Shown piece by piece: positions 45,111-54,072 of a stretch of DNA of 64,000 bases. The stretch is from Bog-756 sp963745955 (GTDB lineage: Bacteria > Actinomycetota > Acidimicrobiia > Acidimicrobiales > RAAP-2). The stretch spans positions 1,178,001 to 1,242,000 of the forward strand of contig CAVUZI010000011.1 of NCBI GenBank assembly GCA_963745955.1, in the 5' to 3' direction. Position numbers and translations under genes: made by a program. How positions within the stretch are numbered: position 1 is the first letter of the stretch; every line of letters starts with the position of its first letter. The notes under the pieces are model-generated. The model was not told the DNA's origin. It ran no database searches and saw only the letters and a program-made list of their open reading frames with translations.

Positions 45111-46448
45111 TTATTTCGCATGCTCCGTGGCAACAGTCACTGTGACTGATCGCCCGTCCGTCCGCTCCATCCGAGTCATAGCCAATCCTCGCCGTTCGAG
45201 TTCATCCCGGGCTGCTGCAAGCTCGCCCTTCGAGGCGTGGCCGCCCAAGGCCTGGCTCTGCTCCGTTCCAGTCAGCCCGTCCACCCCCTCGCCACGAATG
45301 GCTCGGAGGAGTCGGTCAGCGATTGGGTTGCCGAGGGAGTCCCCGAAGATGATTCGGGCGCTCTCACGGCAGTACGACCACACAGCGAAGGCGGCGTCCA
45401 AATGGCAGATGTCGATGTCTCTTGAGCCGTCGAGGAGCGCATAGATGACACTCAGACGAAGCGCCTGAGCAGAATCCCGGGCGATTATCGACCCCAGCAA
45501 GCCCCCAGGTTCGTCCTCGTCCATACGATGGTATAGGTCCGTCCAGTGCTCATCGGCACGGCTAGTCCGCTTCAGCGACCCGATCTTGCGAGCCGATTGG
45601 AGGGCGTCCCGGAGCCTTATGCCCAGGCGGTTCTCGGTTGATGCTTCGAGGTTTCCCCCGTGAGGCAGGGACTTCGATCTCCGCACAAGGGCAAACAGGT
45701 GCCTGTTGGCGAATCCGTTGGCCTTCTCGGTATCAGTGAGCTTGGCGCGTAATTCGTCAGCCGTGACGTGGCCTAAGGCAGCGACATGGGCGCCATCCGC
45801 CGTAACAGTCCCGGAGCTACGGGAACGGATAGCCAAGCGCTCACCATCCCATGCTTGCCTGAGAAGTGGTGACATTGTGCTCCCATCACGTTTACCGACG
45901 GCTAAGAGTCGTGCCCACTCAGGCTCGATGACGAACACCCGCCGATCGTCACCTTCGCTGATCGCGTCAACCACGGACTCGCCGGAGCCAAACCCGCCGA
46001 GGATTCGTTCCTCCGTAAACCCCGCGTCTGCCACCGCAAGCAACCGGCGCACTCGCTGCCAGGAGGTTCCCTTGCGCGCCTTTGCCGTGTCGCCAACCAG
46101 CACCGTAAAGAGCCGACCGGGATGCTCCGCGCCATCCGCCATTGCATGCGGACCACGGCCCACGGCGCCCCCAAAAGCCGTTAGTAACGTGAGCAGCACG
46201 GCAACCGGGTCGGCTTCGGTATGTGGATCGAGGGCCTCCACGATCTCCCCGGCAATACCGTGCAACGCGGCACCGTCCAGGGTCGGCCAATCGTCATCTG
46301 CCGGACTGGCCGACTGCGAAACATGCGAATTGTGCGAACTAAGGGCGCTAACTCCCACCTCCTCGGGGGTCTGCTCCATTCGGGCAATAAATGCTTGCTC
46401 CGTAGCGGGATCAGAAGCCGCCGATAGCTCTCTCTCCCAGCGGTTCAT
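45111..46448 (-). CDS. DUF3987-type ATPase (mobile-element replication/helicase-like protein)
   Basis: 445 residues from the ATG whose complement ends at 46448. A Walker A-like loop GDTAKARKGTSW (about residue 120) and an acidic strand (RVFVIEPEWARLLAV) fit the P-loop domain of DUF3987 proteins, which are encoded by phages and integrative elements and are thought to help replication. The first ~60 residues are variable, and the C-terminal part (residues ~370-445) looks like a winged helix (GHASKGELAAARDELERRGL). It ends a four-gene operon that begins with XRE and excisionase-type genes; the overlaps are 4 bases each. Confidence 0.72.
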   Translation of the reverse strand: MNRWERELSAASDPATEQAFIARMEQTPEEVGVSALSSHNSHVSQSASPADDDWPTLDGAALHGIAGEIVEALDPHTEADPVAVLLTLLTAFGGAVGRGPHAMADGAEHPGRLFTVLVGDTAKARKGTSWQRVRRLLAVADAGFTEERILGGFGSGESVVDAISEGDDRRVFVIEPEWARLLAVGKRDGSTMSPLLRQAWDGERLAIRSRSSGTVTADGAHVAALGHVTADELRAKLTDTEKANGFANRHLFALVRRSKSLPHGGNLEASTENRLGIRLRDALQSARKIGSLKRTSRADEHWTDLYHRMDEDEPGGLLGSIIARDSAQALRLSVIYALLDGSRDIDICHLDAAFAVWSYCRESARIIFGDSLGNPIADRLLRAIRGEGVDGLTGTEQSQALGGHASKGELAAARDELERRGLAMTRMERTDGRSVTVTVATEHAK

Positions 46449-46690
46449 CGTTCCCACCGGCCGCACGTACAGGGGGGTCGATGGTCGATCGCCCACTTGT
46501 CGCCAAGCCATCTCGGCTCCGGAGGTGCCGGCCGGGAACAGTGGGGACACGCGAACTGCGCCCTGAGTTCTGCGACTGCGGCATCGAGCCTCATAAGCCA
46601 GGCATTAGAATCGCCTTGGGTCGTAGGAGGCCTGGTGTTGACGCTTCCGCCGGTTGCTATGGCCGGCGGTGCGTCGCGTTCGGGGATCAT
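46445..46690 (-). CDS. Small zinc-finger-like protein, 81 residues
   Basis: Start ATG (complement 46688-46690) overlaps the excisionase gene stop, and its own stop overlaps the DUF3987-type start. The C-terminal half has CPHC...(~25 residues)...CTCG, a possible zinc ribbon, and a helix AWLMRLDAAVAELRAQF. Small proteins of this kind are common between xis and rep genes in actinobacterial elements; the role is unknown. Confidence 0.6.
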   Translation of the reverse strand: MIPERDAPPAIATGGSVNTRPPTTQGDSNAWLMRLDAAVAELRAQFACPHCSRPAPPEPRWLGDKWAIDHRPPCTCGRWER

Positions 46691-46899
46691 TTCATGGCCT
46701 CCCCGTGGAGATATCGTTCCAGCCGAGGCACCGAAATACGCCACCTTGAGCCAACTGATATCGCTGGCGGAAACTGACCCGAGCGAGCGAGTCGATACAA
46801 GGTGTCGGCGTGGACGCCGATACGGCGGGCAGCTGCGGGGATCGAAATTAGGTCCGGGTCCAGCCACGGCTCGCTGTCAGATGGAGAGTCGTAGGTCAT
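46687..46899 (-). CDS. Excisionase-type helix-turn-helix protein (MerR/AlpA-like)
   Basis: 70 residues. The domain ISIPAAARRIGVHADTLYRL, RSGQFPPAISVGSRWRISVP, RLERYLHG is the canonical small HTH_17/excisionase pattern (IPEAAxxLGVSxxTVYRLxxxGxxP...GRRWRI). It would bind the attachment region to direct the integrase to excision. Start ATG (complement 46897-46899) overlaps the XRE gene stop by 4 bases. Confidence 0.85.
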   Translation of the reverse strand: MTYDSPSDSEPWLDPDLISIPAAARRIGVHADTLYRLARSGQFPPAISVGSRWRISVPRLERYLHGEAMK

Positions 46900-47126
46900 C
46901 TGACAACCTCCGCCGGCGTCCGGAACAGGTCGGACTCTGGCAGGTCCAGATACTCCGCGCATCGTCTCCTTAGAGCAGGCCAGGGCGAGATATACCCGTT
47001 TAGGACTCTTCCAAGCGTTCCCGCATTACACCCAACGTTGGGTGCAAGCGCGGCATTCGTGATTCGGCGTTCAGCGAGCACCGCCTTGATGGGGTGCGGC
47101 CGAGGGACCGGGCTTGCGTCTGACAT
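46896..47126 (-). CDS. XRE-family helix-turn-helix regulator
   Basis: 76 residues from ATG (complement 47124-47126) with a strong GGAGGAG site. The XRE domain is IKAVLAERRITNAALAPNVG, CNAGTLGRVLNGYISPW, then ALRRRCAEYLDLPESDLF. As first gene of the operon it probably represses its own promoter and so keeps the element quiescent. The divergent promoter region to the gene at 47244 would hold the operators. Confidence 0.85.
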   Translation of the reverse strand: MSDASPVPRPHPIKAVLAERRITNAALAPNVGCNAGTLGRVLNGYISPWPALRRRCAEYLDLPESDLFRTPAEVVR

Positions 47127-47243
47127 GACTCCTCCAGACCCATCCCGCAGGTGGGTATGGAGAGGTTTATGCCGGAGAGCCTCTGCCGGTCCGTCGAGGG
47201 GATCCAAGCCTCGTAGTTACATTGCTGTAGTTATGATGTCACG

Positions 47244-47663
47244 ATGGCCATCAGCGGTCAAACTGCTCATCTGCGAGAGATTCGCATCCTCGACGACCCT
47301 GCGCTCGAACACGCCTTGGATCCGTACCGGGAACCTCCCCGAGTAATGAGGGTGCGATGCGGAAGCTGTAACCGCATACTCCGCACCGCATTTCCGAGCC
47401 ACGATCCGGCGAGTCTTGAGCTCGGGTCGTTCACGATCGCCAAACGCTCGGGCGGACGCGGGCGCCGACGTGGCGCCGAATCACCTCGGCCGGCGGTCAA
47501 AGAAGAGAGCGCCGACGGACGCCTGCTCTGTGAGGGTGGGTCAGTTCGACTCGTATGTCGATGTAAGCGCAAATGGGTGTTCTCGAACAGACAATTGGTT
47601 CTCGCCTATGTCCGCGCTGCACAGGCAGGTCGCAGCGAGTTGGTTTGTGGCGACAATCTCTAA
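47244..47663 (+). CDS. Hypothetical zinc-ribbon-like protein, 139 residues
   Basis: Start ATG 47244. CGSCNRI (about residue 39) and VCRCKRKWVFS (about residue 103) could each supply cysteines for a zinc site. The linker is basic (KRSGGRGRRRGAESPRP), suggesting nucleic-acid binding. It is divergent from the XRE operon, where a cI/Cro-like or antirepressor partner would be encoded, and convergent with the integrase (4-base overlap). Family not recognised. Confidence 0.6.
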   Translation: MAISGQTAHLREIRILDDPALEHALDPYREPPRVMRVRCGSCNRILRTAFPSHDPASLELGSFTIAKRSGGRGRRRGAESPRPAVKEESADGRLLCEGGSVRLVCRCKRKWVFSNRQLVLAYVRAAQAGRSELVCGDNL

Positions 47664-48881
47664 CTGATGTCGAGCGTAGCCCCTAACACTCCTGCTGCTT
47701 CACGATCTCGCTCCGGCAGAGCATGGGCGTACCGATCGAGCGTCATCGTCGCCTTGGCGTGTCCGTGCCGCTCGGCAACCGTGCGGATATCCACCCCGGC
47801 AGCGATGAGCGTCGTGACAGAGAAGTGCCGCAAGTCGTGGAACCGGAAGTCCCAGCGCTCCCCCGCAGGCAATTCTGCACGAGTGGCCTTCGGCTGCGTC
47901 AGCCGAAGCTCGTCCAAAGCCGGCTGCTCCATCGCCTGGCACAGTTTCCCGAACCCATGGGTCAGTGTGTCCGGGTTGGCCGGCAATCCCCCGTTGGCGT
48001 TGTACGACAGCACGTAAGGGTCGTCCACGAGGGGCGAGCCGGCACGCTCCGACAGCTGGACCATGTAGGCCCACCTTCGCTTCAGCACTTCCACACCGAT
48101 CGGATCGAGGGCCAGTTCACGGCTGGCGTGCGTCTTCGTCGGCCCGGTGTGCTGCTCACCCCGAGCCACGGTGAGCGATCGAGCGATGGTCACCCGGCCG
48201 ACGACGAGGTCGACATCGGACCACCGAAGCGCGACCAGTTCACCCCTTCGGGCCCCGGTCAGCGCGGCCAGGGCCACGGCGGTACCCAGCACCGGATCCT
48301 CCTCGTCGGCTGTCTTCACCAACTCGGAGAGCTGCTTCGGAGTCGGCACCAGCATCTCCTTGCGGACGGGTTGCGGTGGCGTGGATCGGTCGGTTGGGGC
48401 CCTGTCGATCCATCCCCACTTCACCGCCTGTCGGCACGCCGCGGACAGGATGGCGTGGTACTGGTGCACGGTCGACGGCGACAGCCCTTGCTCAAGCCAC
48501 ATCCGGTATGCCCCGTCGAGGGTGTCGGGCTCTAGCTTGTCGAGCCTCAGATCGCCGAGCACGGGCCGAATTCGGCTGTTGATCTTCGAGCGGTTCTCGT
48601 AAACGGTCCGCGGGCGCTGCCTCGGCGAGGCGGAATTCCAGCCACTTGTCGAGCAGTTGCCCCACCGTGGCGGTGGTTCGCTTGAACTTCCCGGCACCGA
48701 CCTCCGCCACGAGGGCACTGAGCGCCTTGGCGGCAGCCCGCTCGCTGCCCGTGAACGTGCGGGCCACCTGGCGGGGCTTGCCGGTCACGGGGTCGGGCCC
48801 GGCAAAGGCGCGCAGCTGCCAGTGGCCGGGCGTGCGCTCGCGCATCGTTCCAGGTCGGCTGCCACTGCTGGTCCTCGCCAT
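47660..48881 (-). CDS. int: Tyrosine-type site-specific integrase (one-base frame break near 48615)
   Basis: The restored length is 406 residues. The N-terminus has the AP2-like arm-binding segment (GHWQLRAFAGPDPVTGKPRQ), then the SAM-like core domain (NRSKINSRIRPVLGDLRLDK, SPSTVHQYHAILSAACRQAV). Catalytic residues follow: Arg in LTGARRGELVALRW, HDLRHFS (His-x-x-Arg), the His in ERHGHAKATMTLDRY and the Tyr nucleophile in that last motif. The frame breaks at a GCGCCCGCGG run; removing one base rejoins the parts. It lies 89 bases from the tRNA-Ile end, as is usual for tRNA-targeting integrases. If the break is real, the element is locked in. Confidence 0.9.
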
Positions 48882-48912
48882 GGCTCCAGGCTACCGCCTG
48901 GAGGACCTTGTT

Positions 48913-48931
48913 TAGGACATTCTGTAGGACA
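48913..48931 (+). repeat. Right copy of the TAGGACA-N5-TAGGACA motif (probable integrase arm site)
   Basis: Differs from 29902-29920 by one base in the spacer. It lies between the integrase start and the attachment core, 42 bases from the core, in the same orientation as the left copy. Confidence 0.55.
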
Positions 48932-48970
48932 CTGCCGCACTTTCCCGATTCTGAAAAAGTGCCTCTGACC

Positions 48971-49047
48971 TGGTGGGGCTAGCAAGAATCGAACTTGCGA
49001 CCTCAGCATTATCAGTGCTGCGCTCTAACCGACTGAGCTATAGCCCC
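48971..49047 (-). tRNA. tRNA-Ile (anticodon GAT)
   Basis: The complement begins GGGGCTATAGCTCAGTCGG (first bases) and folds into a standard cloverleaf: 7-bp acceptor stem (GGGGCTA/TAGCCCC), D arm, anticodon stem CAGCA/TGCTG around CTGATAA (anticodon GAT), T arm with TTCGATT, discriminator A and an encoded CCA. Position beside gyrA is typical of actinobacteria. The 3' part is duplicated at 29752, showing that the integrated element entered here and rebuilt the gene. Confidence 0.97.
48973..49016. repeat. Proximal attachment-site copy inside tRNA-Ile
   Basis: Identical over 44 bases to 29752-29795. It spans the anticodon loop, variable loop, T arm and 3' acceptor strand of the tRNA. Recombination between the two copies would release a circle of 19,221 bases and leave an intact tRNA. 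Confidence 0.95.
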
Positions 49048-49076
49048 GCAAACCGGTGAACGACGCTACACCACGT

Positions 49077-51565
49077 CTACGTGTCGCCAGCCACCTCGCC
49101 GGCCACCGCAGCGACGGCGGCCACCGCATCACCACCGTCGAGGTTCATGACCCGCACCCCGGTGGCATCACGACCCTGCGAGGCGATCTCGCGCACGGCC
49201 GTACGAATGACGATCCCCGACGTCGAAATCAGCAGGATCTCGTCCTCCAGCCCGGCCATGAAGGCGGCCACCACACGGCCCCGTTTGGCCGTCAGGCGGA
49301 TCCCCCGCACCCCCTGGCCTCCCCGACCCTGCCGGTTGAAGCGCTCGAGCTTCGTCCGCTTGCCGTAGCCGGCGTCGGTGACCAACAGGATGTCGGCCTC
49401 GTCCCGGGCGACGTCGCACGACACCACCTCGTCGCCGGCCTTCAGGCGCACACCGCGCACACCCGCCGCATCACGACCCATGGGCCGTACATCCTGCTCG
49501 GAGAAGCGGATGGTCATCCCCGACTGGGTGACCAGGAACACGTCGTCCTCTCCACGGGTCTCGACCACCCGGACCAGCTCGTCACCATCTCGCAGGTTGA
49601 TGGCGATGAACCCTTCGCGCCGCGACTTGTCGTACTCGCTGAAGGAGGTCTTCTTGACCTGTCCCATCTTGGTGCTGAACACGAGGAAGCTCTCGGCCGG
49701 GAAGTCGCGGGTGCCGATGATCGCCTGGATGCTCTCGTTGGGAGCCAGGGGGAGGAGGTTGACGACGGCCGTACCTCGGGCGGTCCGCTCCTTCATCGGG
49801 ATCTCCAACGCCCGCAGCCGGAACACCCGACCCCGGTTGGAGAACAACAACAGATGGGCGTGCGAGGACGTGTGCACGACGTCGTCGATGAGGTCCTCTT
49901 CCTTGAGCTTCGCTCCCTGCACACCGCGGCCCCCGCGGCCCTGGGTGCGGAAGGCATCGGCCGACACCGCCTTGATGTAGCCGGCCCGGCTCATGGTGAC
50001 GACCAGCTCCTCGTCATCGACCAGATCCTCGACGTTCATATCGCCAGGATCGTGGGTGATCACCGTGCGGCGGTCATTGGCGAACTTCGTCGCGGATCTC
50101 ACCGAGCTCGGAGGCGATGACCCCCCGCAACTTCGCCGGGTCCCTCAGGATCGACTCCAGTTCGGCGATCTCCTCGAGGAGCTTGGCCAGCTCCTCTTCG
50201 AGATTGCTCCGGCCCAGCCGGGTGAGCCGGGCCAGTGTCATGTCGAGGATGTGGTTGGCCTGTTCCTCCGAGAACTCGAACGGCGTGGCCTGGAGCGTGG
50301 CCAGCGCCGCGGGCCGGTCGTCCGAGCCCCGGATGGCCGCGATGACCTCGTCCAGCATGTCGATGGCTTTGAGCAGCCCTTCGACGACGTGGGCCCGGGC
50401 CTGTGGCCTTGTCCAGGAGGAACTGCGAACGGCGTGTCACCACGTCGACCTGATGGGCCACGTAGTGGGTCAGTATCTGGGCCAGGTTGAGCGTCCGCGG
50501 CACCCCGTCGACGAGCGCCACCGCGTTGACACTGAACGTCGTCTGCATCGGGGTCTGCTTGAAGAGGTTGTTGAGGACGACGTTGGCGTTGGCGTCCCGC
50601 TTCAGGCGGATCACCAGCCTGGTCTTACCGCCGGACGAATCGTCCTGGGCCTCGGCGATGCCGTCGAGATCGCCGGCCCGGACCAGGTCCTCGATCTTCT
50701 TCGACACCGAGGCGATCGACGCCTGGTAGGGCATCTCGGTGACCACGATCCGCGTCTCGCCGGCCCGCCCCTCCTCGATCTCCGCCACCGCCCGCATCTT
50801 GATGGAGCCCCGCCCGGTGCGAAGGGCGTCCTGAATGCCCTGCCGCCCGAGAATCAACCCGCCGGTGGGGAAGTCGGGACCTTTGACGAATTCCATGAGG
50901 TCGTCAGGACTGGCGTCGGGATGCTCGAGCAGGTGAACCGTGGCGTCGATGGCCTCGCCCAGGTTGTGGGGCGGGATGTTGGTGGCCATGCCCACCGCGA
51001 TTCCCTGCGAACCGTTGACCAGCATGTTGGGGAAGCGTGCAGGCAGGACGGTCGGTTCTTCGGACGTGGCGTCGTAGTTGGCGACGAAATCGACGGTCTC
51101 CTGGTCGATCCCGTGCATGAGCTCGAGGGCCAGGGAGCCGAGGCGGCACTCGGTGTACCGCATGGCCGCCGGCCCCTCATCGGGTCCGGTCCCACCGAAG
51201 TTCCCGTGGCCGTCGATCAGCGGGTGGCGCATGGAGAACTCCTGGACCATCCGGGCCAGTGCCTCGTAGATGGCCGAGTCGCCGTGGGGATGGTACGAGC
51301 CCATCACGTCCCCGACCACCTTGGCGCACTTGTTGCGGGGTCGGTCGGGCAGCAGCCGCTGGTCGTACATCGAGTAGAGGATGCGGCGGTGGACGGGCTT
51401 CAGGCCGTCGCGTACGTCCGGAAGTGCCCGCGAGACGATGACCGACATCGAGTACTCGAGGAAGGAGCGCTCCATCTCCTCTTGGATCTCGATCGGCTCG
51501 ATGAACCCCGAGATCTCCTCGTCGGTGCCCGATCCCCCGGTCCCGTCGTTCTCACGTCCTGGCAT
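49077..51565 (-). CDS. gyrA: DNA gyrase subunit A (two one-base frame breaks)
   Basis: Restored to 828 residues. N-terminal breakage-reunion domain: RALPDVRDGLKPVHRRILYS, the quinolone-determining region HPHGDSAIYEALARM, and catalytic Tyr in AAMRYTE. The C-terminal part has six beta-pinwheel blades with GRVFRLRALEIP-type and GYGKRTKLERF-type repeats. Frames break near 50395 (CCACAGGCCCGGG) and 50087 (GACGAAGTTCGCC); each is cured by removing one base. Residue equivalent to E. coli Asp87 is Glu here. Gene is downstream of gyrB, as in the class. Both breaks are within conserved coding regions, so sequence error is likely. Confidence 0.95.
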
Positions 51566-51643
51566 TCCTAGGTCCTATCTGCGTCACTGACTGTCACTGA
51601 ATTTCGGATCGGGCCGGACTGGGCGGCTCCACCCGGGCACCGA

Positions 51644-53595
51644 CTAGATGTCGAGGAAACGTACGTCTTTGGCGTTGGTCTGGATGAACTGGCGGCGGAG
51701 GTCGACGTCCTCGCCCATCAGTACGGAGCAGACCTCGTCGGCGATGGCCGCCTGCTCGACCGCGATCTGGAGGAGCGAGCGCTTGCCCGGGTCCATCGTC
51801 GTCTCCCGCAACTCCGCGTAGTCCATCTCGCCGAGGCCCTTCAGGCGCTGGAACTCCTTGGTGTGGTTGGGGTTCTCCAGGAGGAACGCCGCCCGGGCGG
51901 CGTCATCCTTGAGGTACGCCTTCTCCTTGCCCACCTCGGTCGAGTACAGCGGCGGCTGCGCAACGTAGACGAAGCCGCCCTCGACGAGCGGCTTCATCTG
52001 GCGGAAGAAGAACGTGAGCAGCAACGTCCGGATGTGCGAGCCGTCCACGTCGGCGTCGGCCAGGATGATGATCTTGTGGTAGCGGATCTTCGTGACGTCG
52101 AAGTCCTCGGCCAGACCGGCGCCGATGGCCGAGATGAGCGCCTGGATCTCGGTGTTCTTCAACATCTTGTCGATGCGGGCGCGTTCGACGTTCAGGATCT
52201 TCCCGCGGATGGGGAGGATGGCCTGGGTCTGGGGATTGCGGGCGTCCTTGGCCGAGCCGCCGGCCGAGTTCCCTTCGACGATGAAGAGCTCGCTCTCCCG
52301 CGGATCCCGCGACGAGCAGTCGACGAGCTTTCCGGGCAGGCCGGCGCCGTCGAGGGCCGACTTGCGCCGGGTGAGGTCGCGGGCCGATCGGGCGGCCACA
52401 CGGGCGCGGGCCGCCAACATGCCCTTCTGGATGATCTGGCCGGCCTCCCGCGGGTTCTCCTCGAACCAGTCACTCAACTTCTCGTTGGTGGCCCGCTCGA
52501 CGAGGGAGCGGACCGGGACGTTGCCGAGCTTGGCCTTCGTCTGACCTTCGAACTGAGGATCCTCGAGACGGACCGAGATGATCGCGGTCAGACCCTCGCG
52601 GATGTCCTCGCCCAGGAGGTTGTCGTCCTTCTCCTTGAGGGTGCCCTTGGCCCGTGCGTACTTGTTGGCCACATTGGTGAGGGACTTCTTGAACCCCTCC
52701 TCATGCATGCCGCCGTCGATGGTGGAGATGCCGTTGGCGAACGAGTGGATGCTCTCGTAGAAGCCGGTGTTCCACTGGAGGGCGATCTCCACCTCCATGG
52801 TCTCCTCCCGCTGATCGAGCGAGGCGACCTTGCGGAAGAGCGCCTCTTTGGACGCGTTGAGGTGGCGGACGTAGTCGACGATGCCGTCCTTGTACTTGAA
52901 GACCTGGGAGTCCTTCCCGTCGGGCCGCTCGTCTGCGAACCGGATCTCGAGCCCCTTGTTGAGGAACGCCATCACCTGGAGGCGCTCCATCACCGTCTGG
53001 GCCCGGAACTCGACCTCCTCGAAGATGCTCGGGTCCGGCCAGAACGTCACCGTCGTCCCGGTCCGGCCCCGCGGGGCTCGCCCGGTGATCTCGAGCTTGC
53101 CGGTGGGATTGCCCCCGTCGACGAACTCCAGCACGTGGTGGTCGCCGTCGAGGTCGATCTCCAGCAACAGGCGGGTGGACAGGGCGTTCACCACCGAGAC
53201 CCCCACACCGTGGAGCCCGCCGGAGACCTTGTATCCGCCTCCCTCTCCGAACTTGCCGCCGGCATGGAGCACGGTGAGCACCACCTCCGCGGCCGACTTT
53301 CCCTGATGCTCCTTCATCGGTCCGATCGGGATGCCGCGTCCGTTGTCGGCTACCCGGACACCACCGTCGGCCAGCAGCGTGACGTCGATCTGGCGTGCAG
53401 TACCCGGCCATGGCCTCGTCCACCGCGTTGTCGACGACCTCCCAGACGAGGTGGTGCAGTCCGGTCGGGCCCGGTCGACCCGATGTACATCCCCGGTCGC
53501 TTCCGAACCGGCTCGAGACCCTCCAGAACAGTGATGTCCTCAGCGGTGTAGGTGGATTCTTCCTGCCCGCCGCCGTCTTCTTTTTTCAGCGCCAC
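51644..53595 (-). CDS. gyrB: DNA gyrase subunit B (two one-base frame breaks)
   Basis: Restored to 649 residues from GTG (complement 53593-53595; GGAAAGG upstream). GHKL ATPase domain: LEPVRKRPGMYIGSTG, DNAVDEAMAGYC, DNGRGIPIG, GGLHGVGVSVVNALS. TOPRIM domain: LFIVEGNSAGGSAKDARN and DADVDGSHIRTLLLTFFFR. The frames break at GGGCCCGACC (near 53470) and TGCACGCCAG (near 53397), each by one extra base. The TOPRIM motif is EGNSAGG rather than the usual EGDSAGG. Together with gyrA it forms the ATP-dependent supercoiling enzyme. Confidence 0.95.
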
Positions 53596-53754
53596 AGGCG
53601 CGCCCTTTCCAACATCGATTGACTGAACGGGAACCAGCGCAACGAGAGAGCCTCCACGCCTTTGTCGGCCACTGCGAGTACCCGATTCCAAAGCTCCAGT
53701 GTAGCCGTCGGAGGTGCCGACCCTGACCGATGATCGCGGTGGGAACGGCGCCGG

Positions 53755-54072
53755 CTAGCGGCGGACCCGGACCTCCAGGCGGCCCGGCCTCGGCGCTCCG
53801 GTCTCCTCCACCACCCGGTCCAAGAGCTCGTCCCCCAGACTGCGGACCTGGGTGGCCCATGCCGGGTGATCCACCGTCACCACCAGGGATTCGCTGTCGA
53901 GCCGGATGGGCCGGACGTGGCCGGCCATGGCCGGGCCGACGATCTCGGGCCACCGGGCGAAGAGGAGCCCGATGCCCCTCGAGTCCTCCAGGCCCAACCG
54001 TCTGGTCACCGCGTCGAGTGAGGTCTCGAGGCGACGGGGGCCTTTCTCGCGCTCACCCGGTCCAGAACCCAC
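53755..54072 (-). CDS. DUF721 / DciA-like protein, probable replicative helicase loader
   Basis: 105 residues from a GTG that overlaps the recF stop. The DUF721 core is LLFARWPEIVGPAMAGHVRPI, LDSESLVVTVDHPAWATQVR. DciA is the ancestral loader of replicative helicase DnaB in bacteria without DnaC; actinobacterial DUF721 proteins sit between recF and gyrB. The family and location fit; direct proof of function in this lineage is inference. Confidence 0.85.
   Translation of the reverse strand: MGSGPGEREKGPRRLETSLDAVTRRLGLEDSRGIGLLFARWPEIVGPAMAGHVRPIRLDSESLVVTVDHPAWATQVRSLGDELLDRVVEETGAPRPGRLEVRVRR

Larger units (their letters stand above)
29752..49016. mobile_element. Integrated genetic element (~19.3 kb) at tRNA-Ile
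   Basis: The segment is framed by a perfect 44-bp direct repeat, one copy being the 3' part of tRNA-Ile(GAT). A tyrosine integrase gene lies next to the tRNA, followed inward by zinc-ribbon, XRE, excisionase-type, zinc-finger and DUF3987-type genes, the standard set of a site-specific integrative element. No capsid, terminase, relaxase, FtsK/SpoIIIE or type IV secretion gene is visible. It may be a phage satellite, a reduced actinomycete integrative element or a decayed prophage. Cargo includes secreted repeat proteins, lipoproteins, a kinase, an acetyltransferase, a serine recombinase and an IS110 element. Confidence 0.88.

Noticed and set aside
29752..49016. Complete prophage
   Set aside because: Integrase, excisionase and regulator genes are present, but no head, tail, terminase or lysis gene can be seen in nearly 20 kb.
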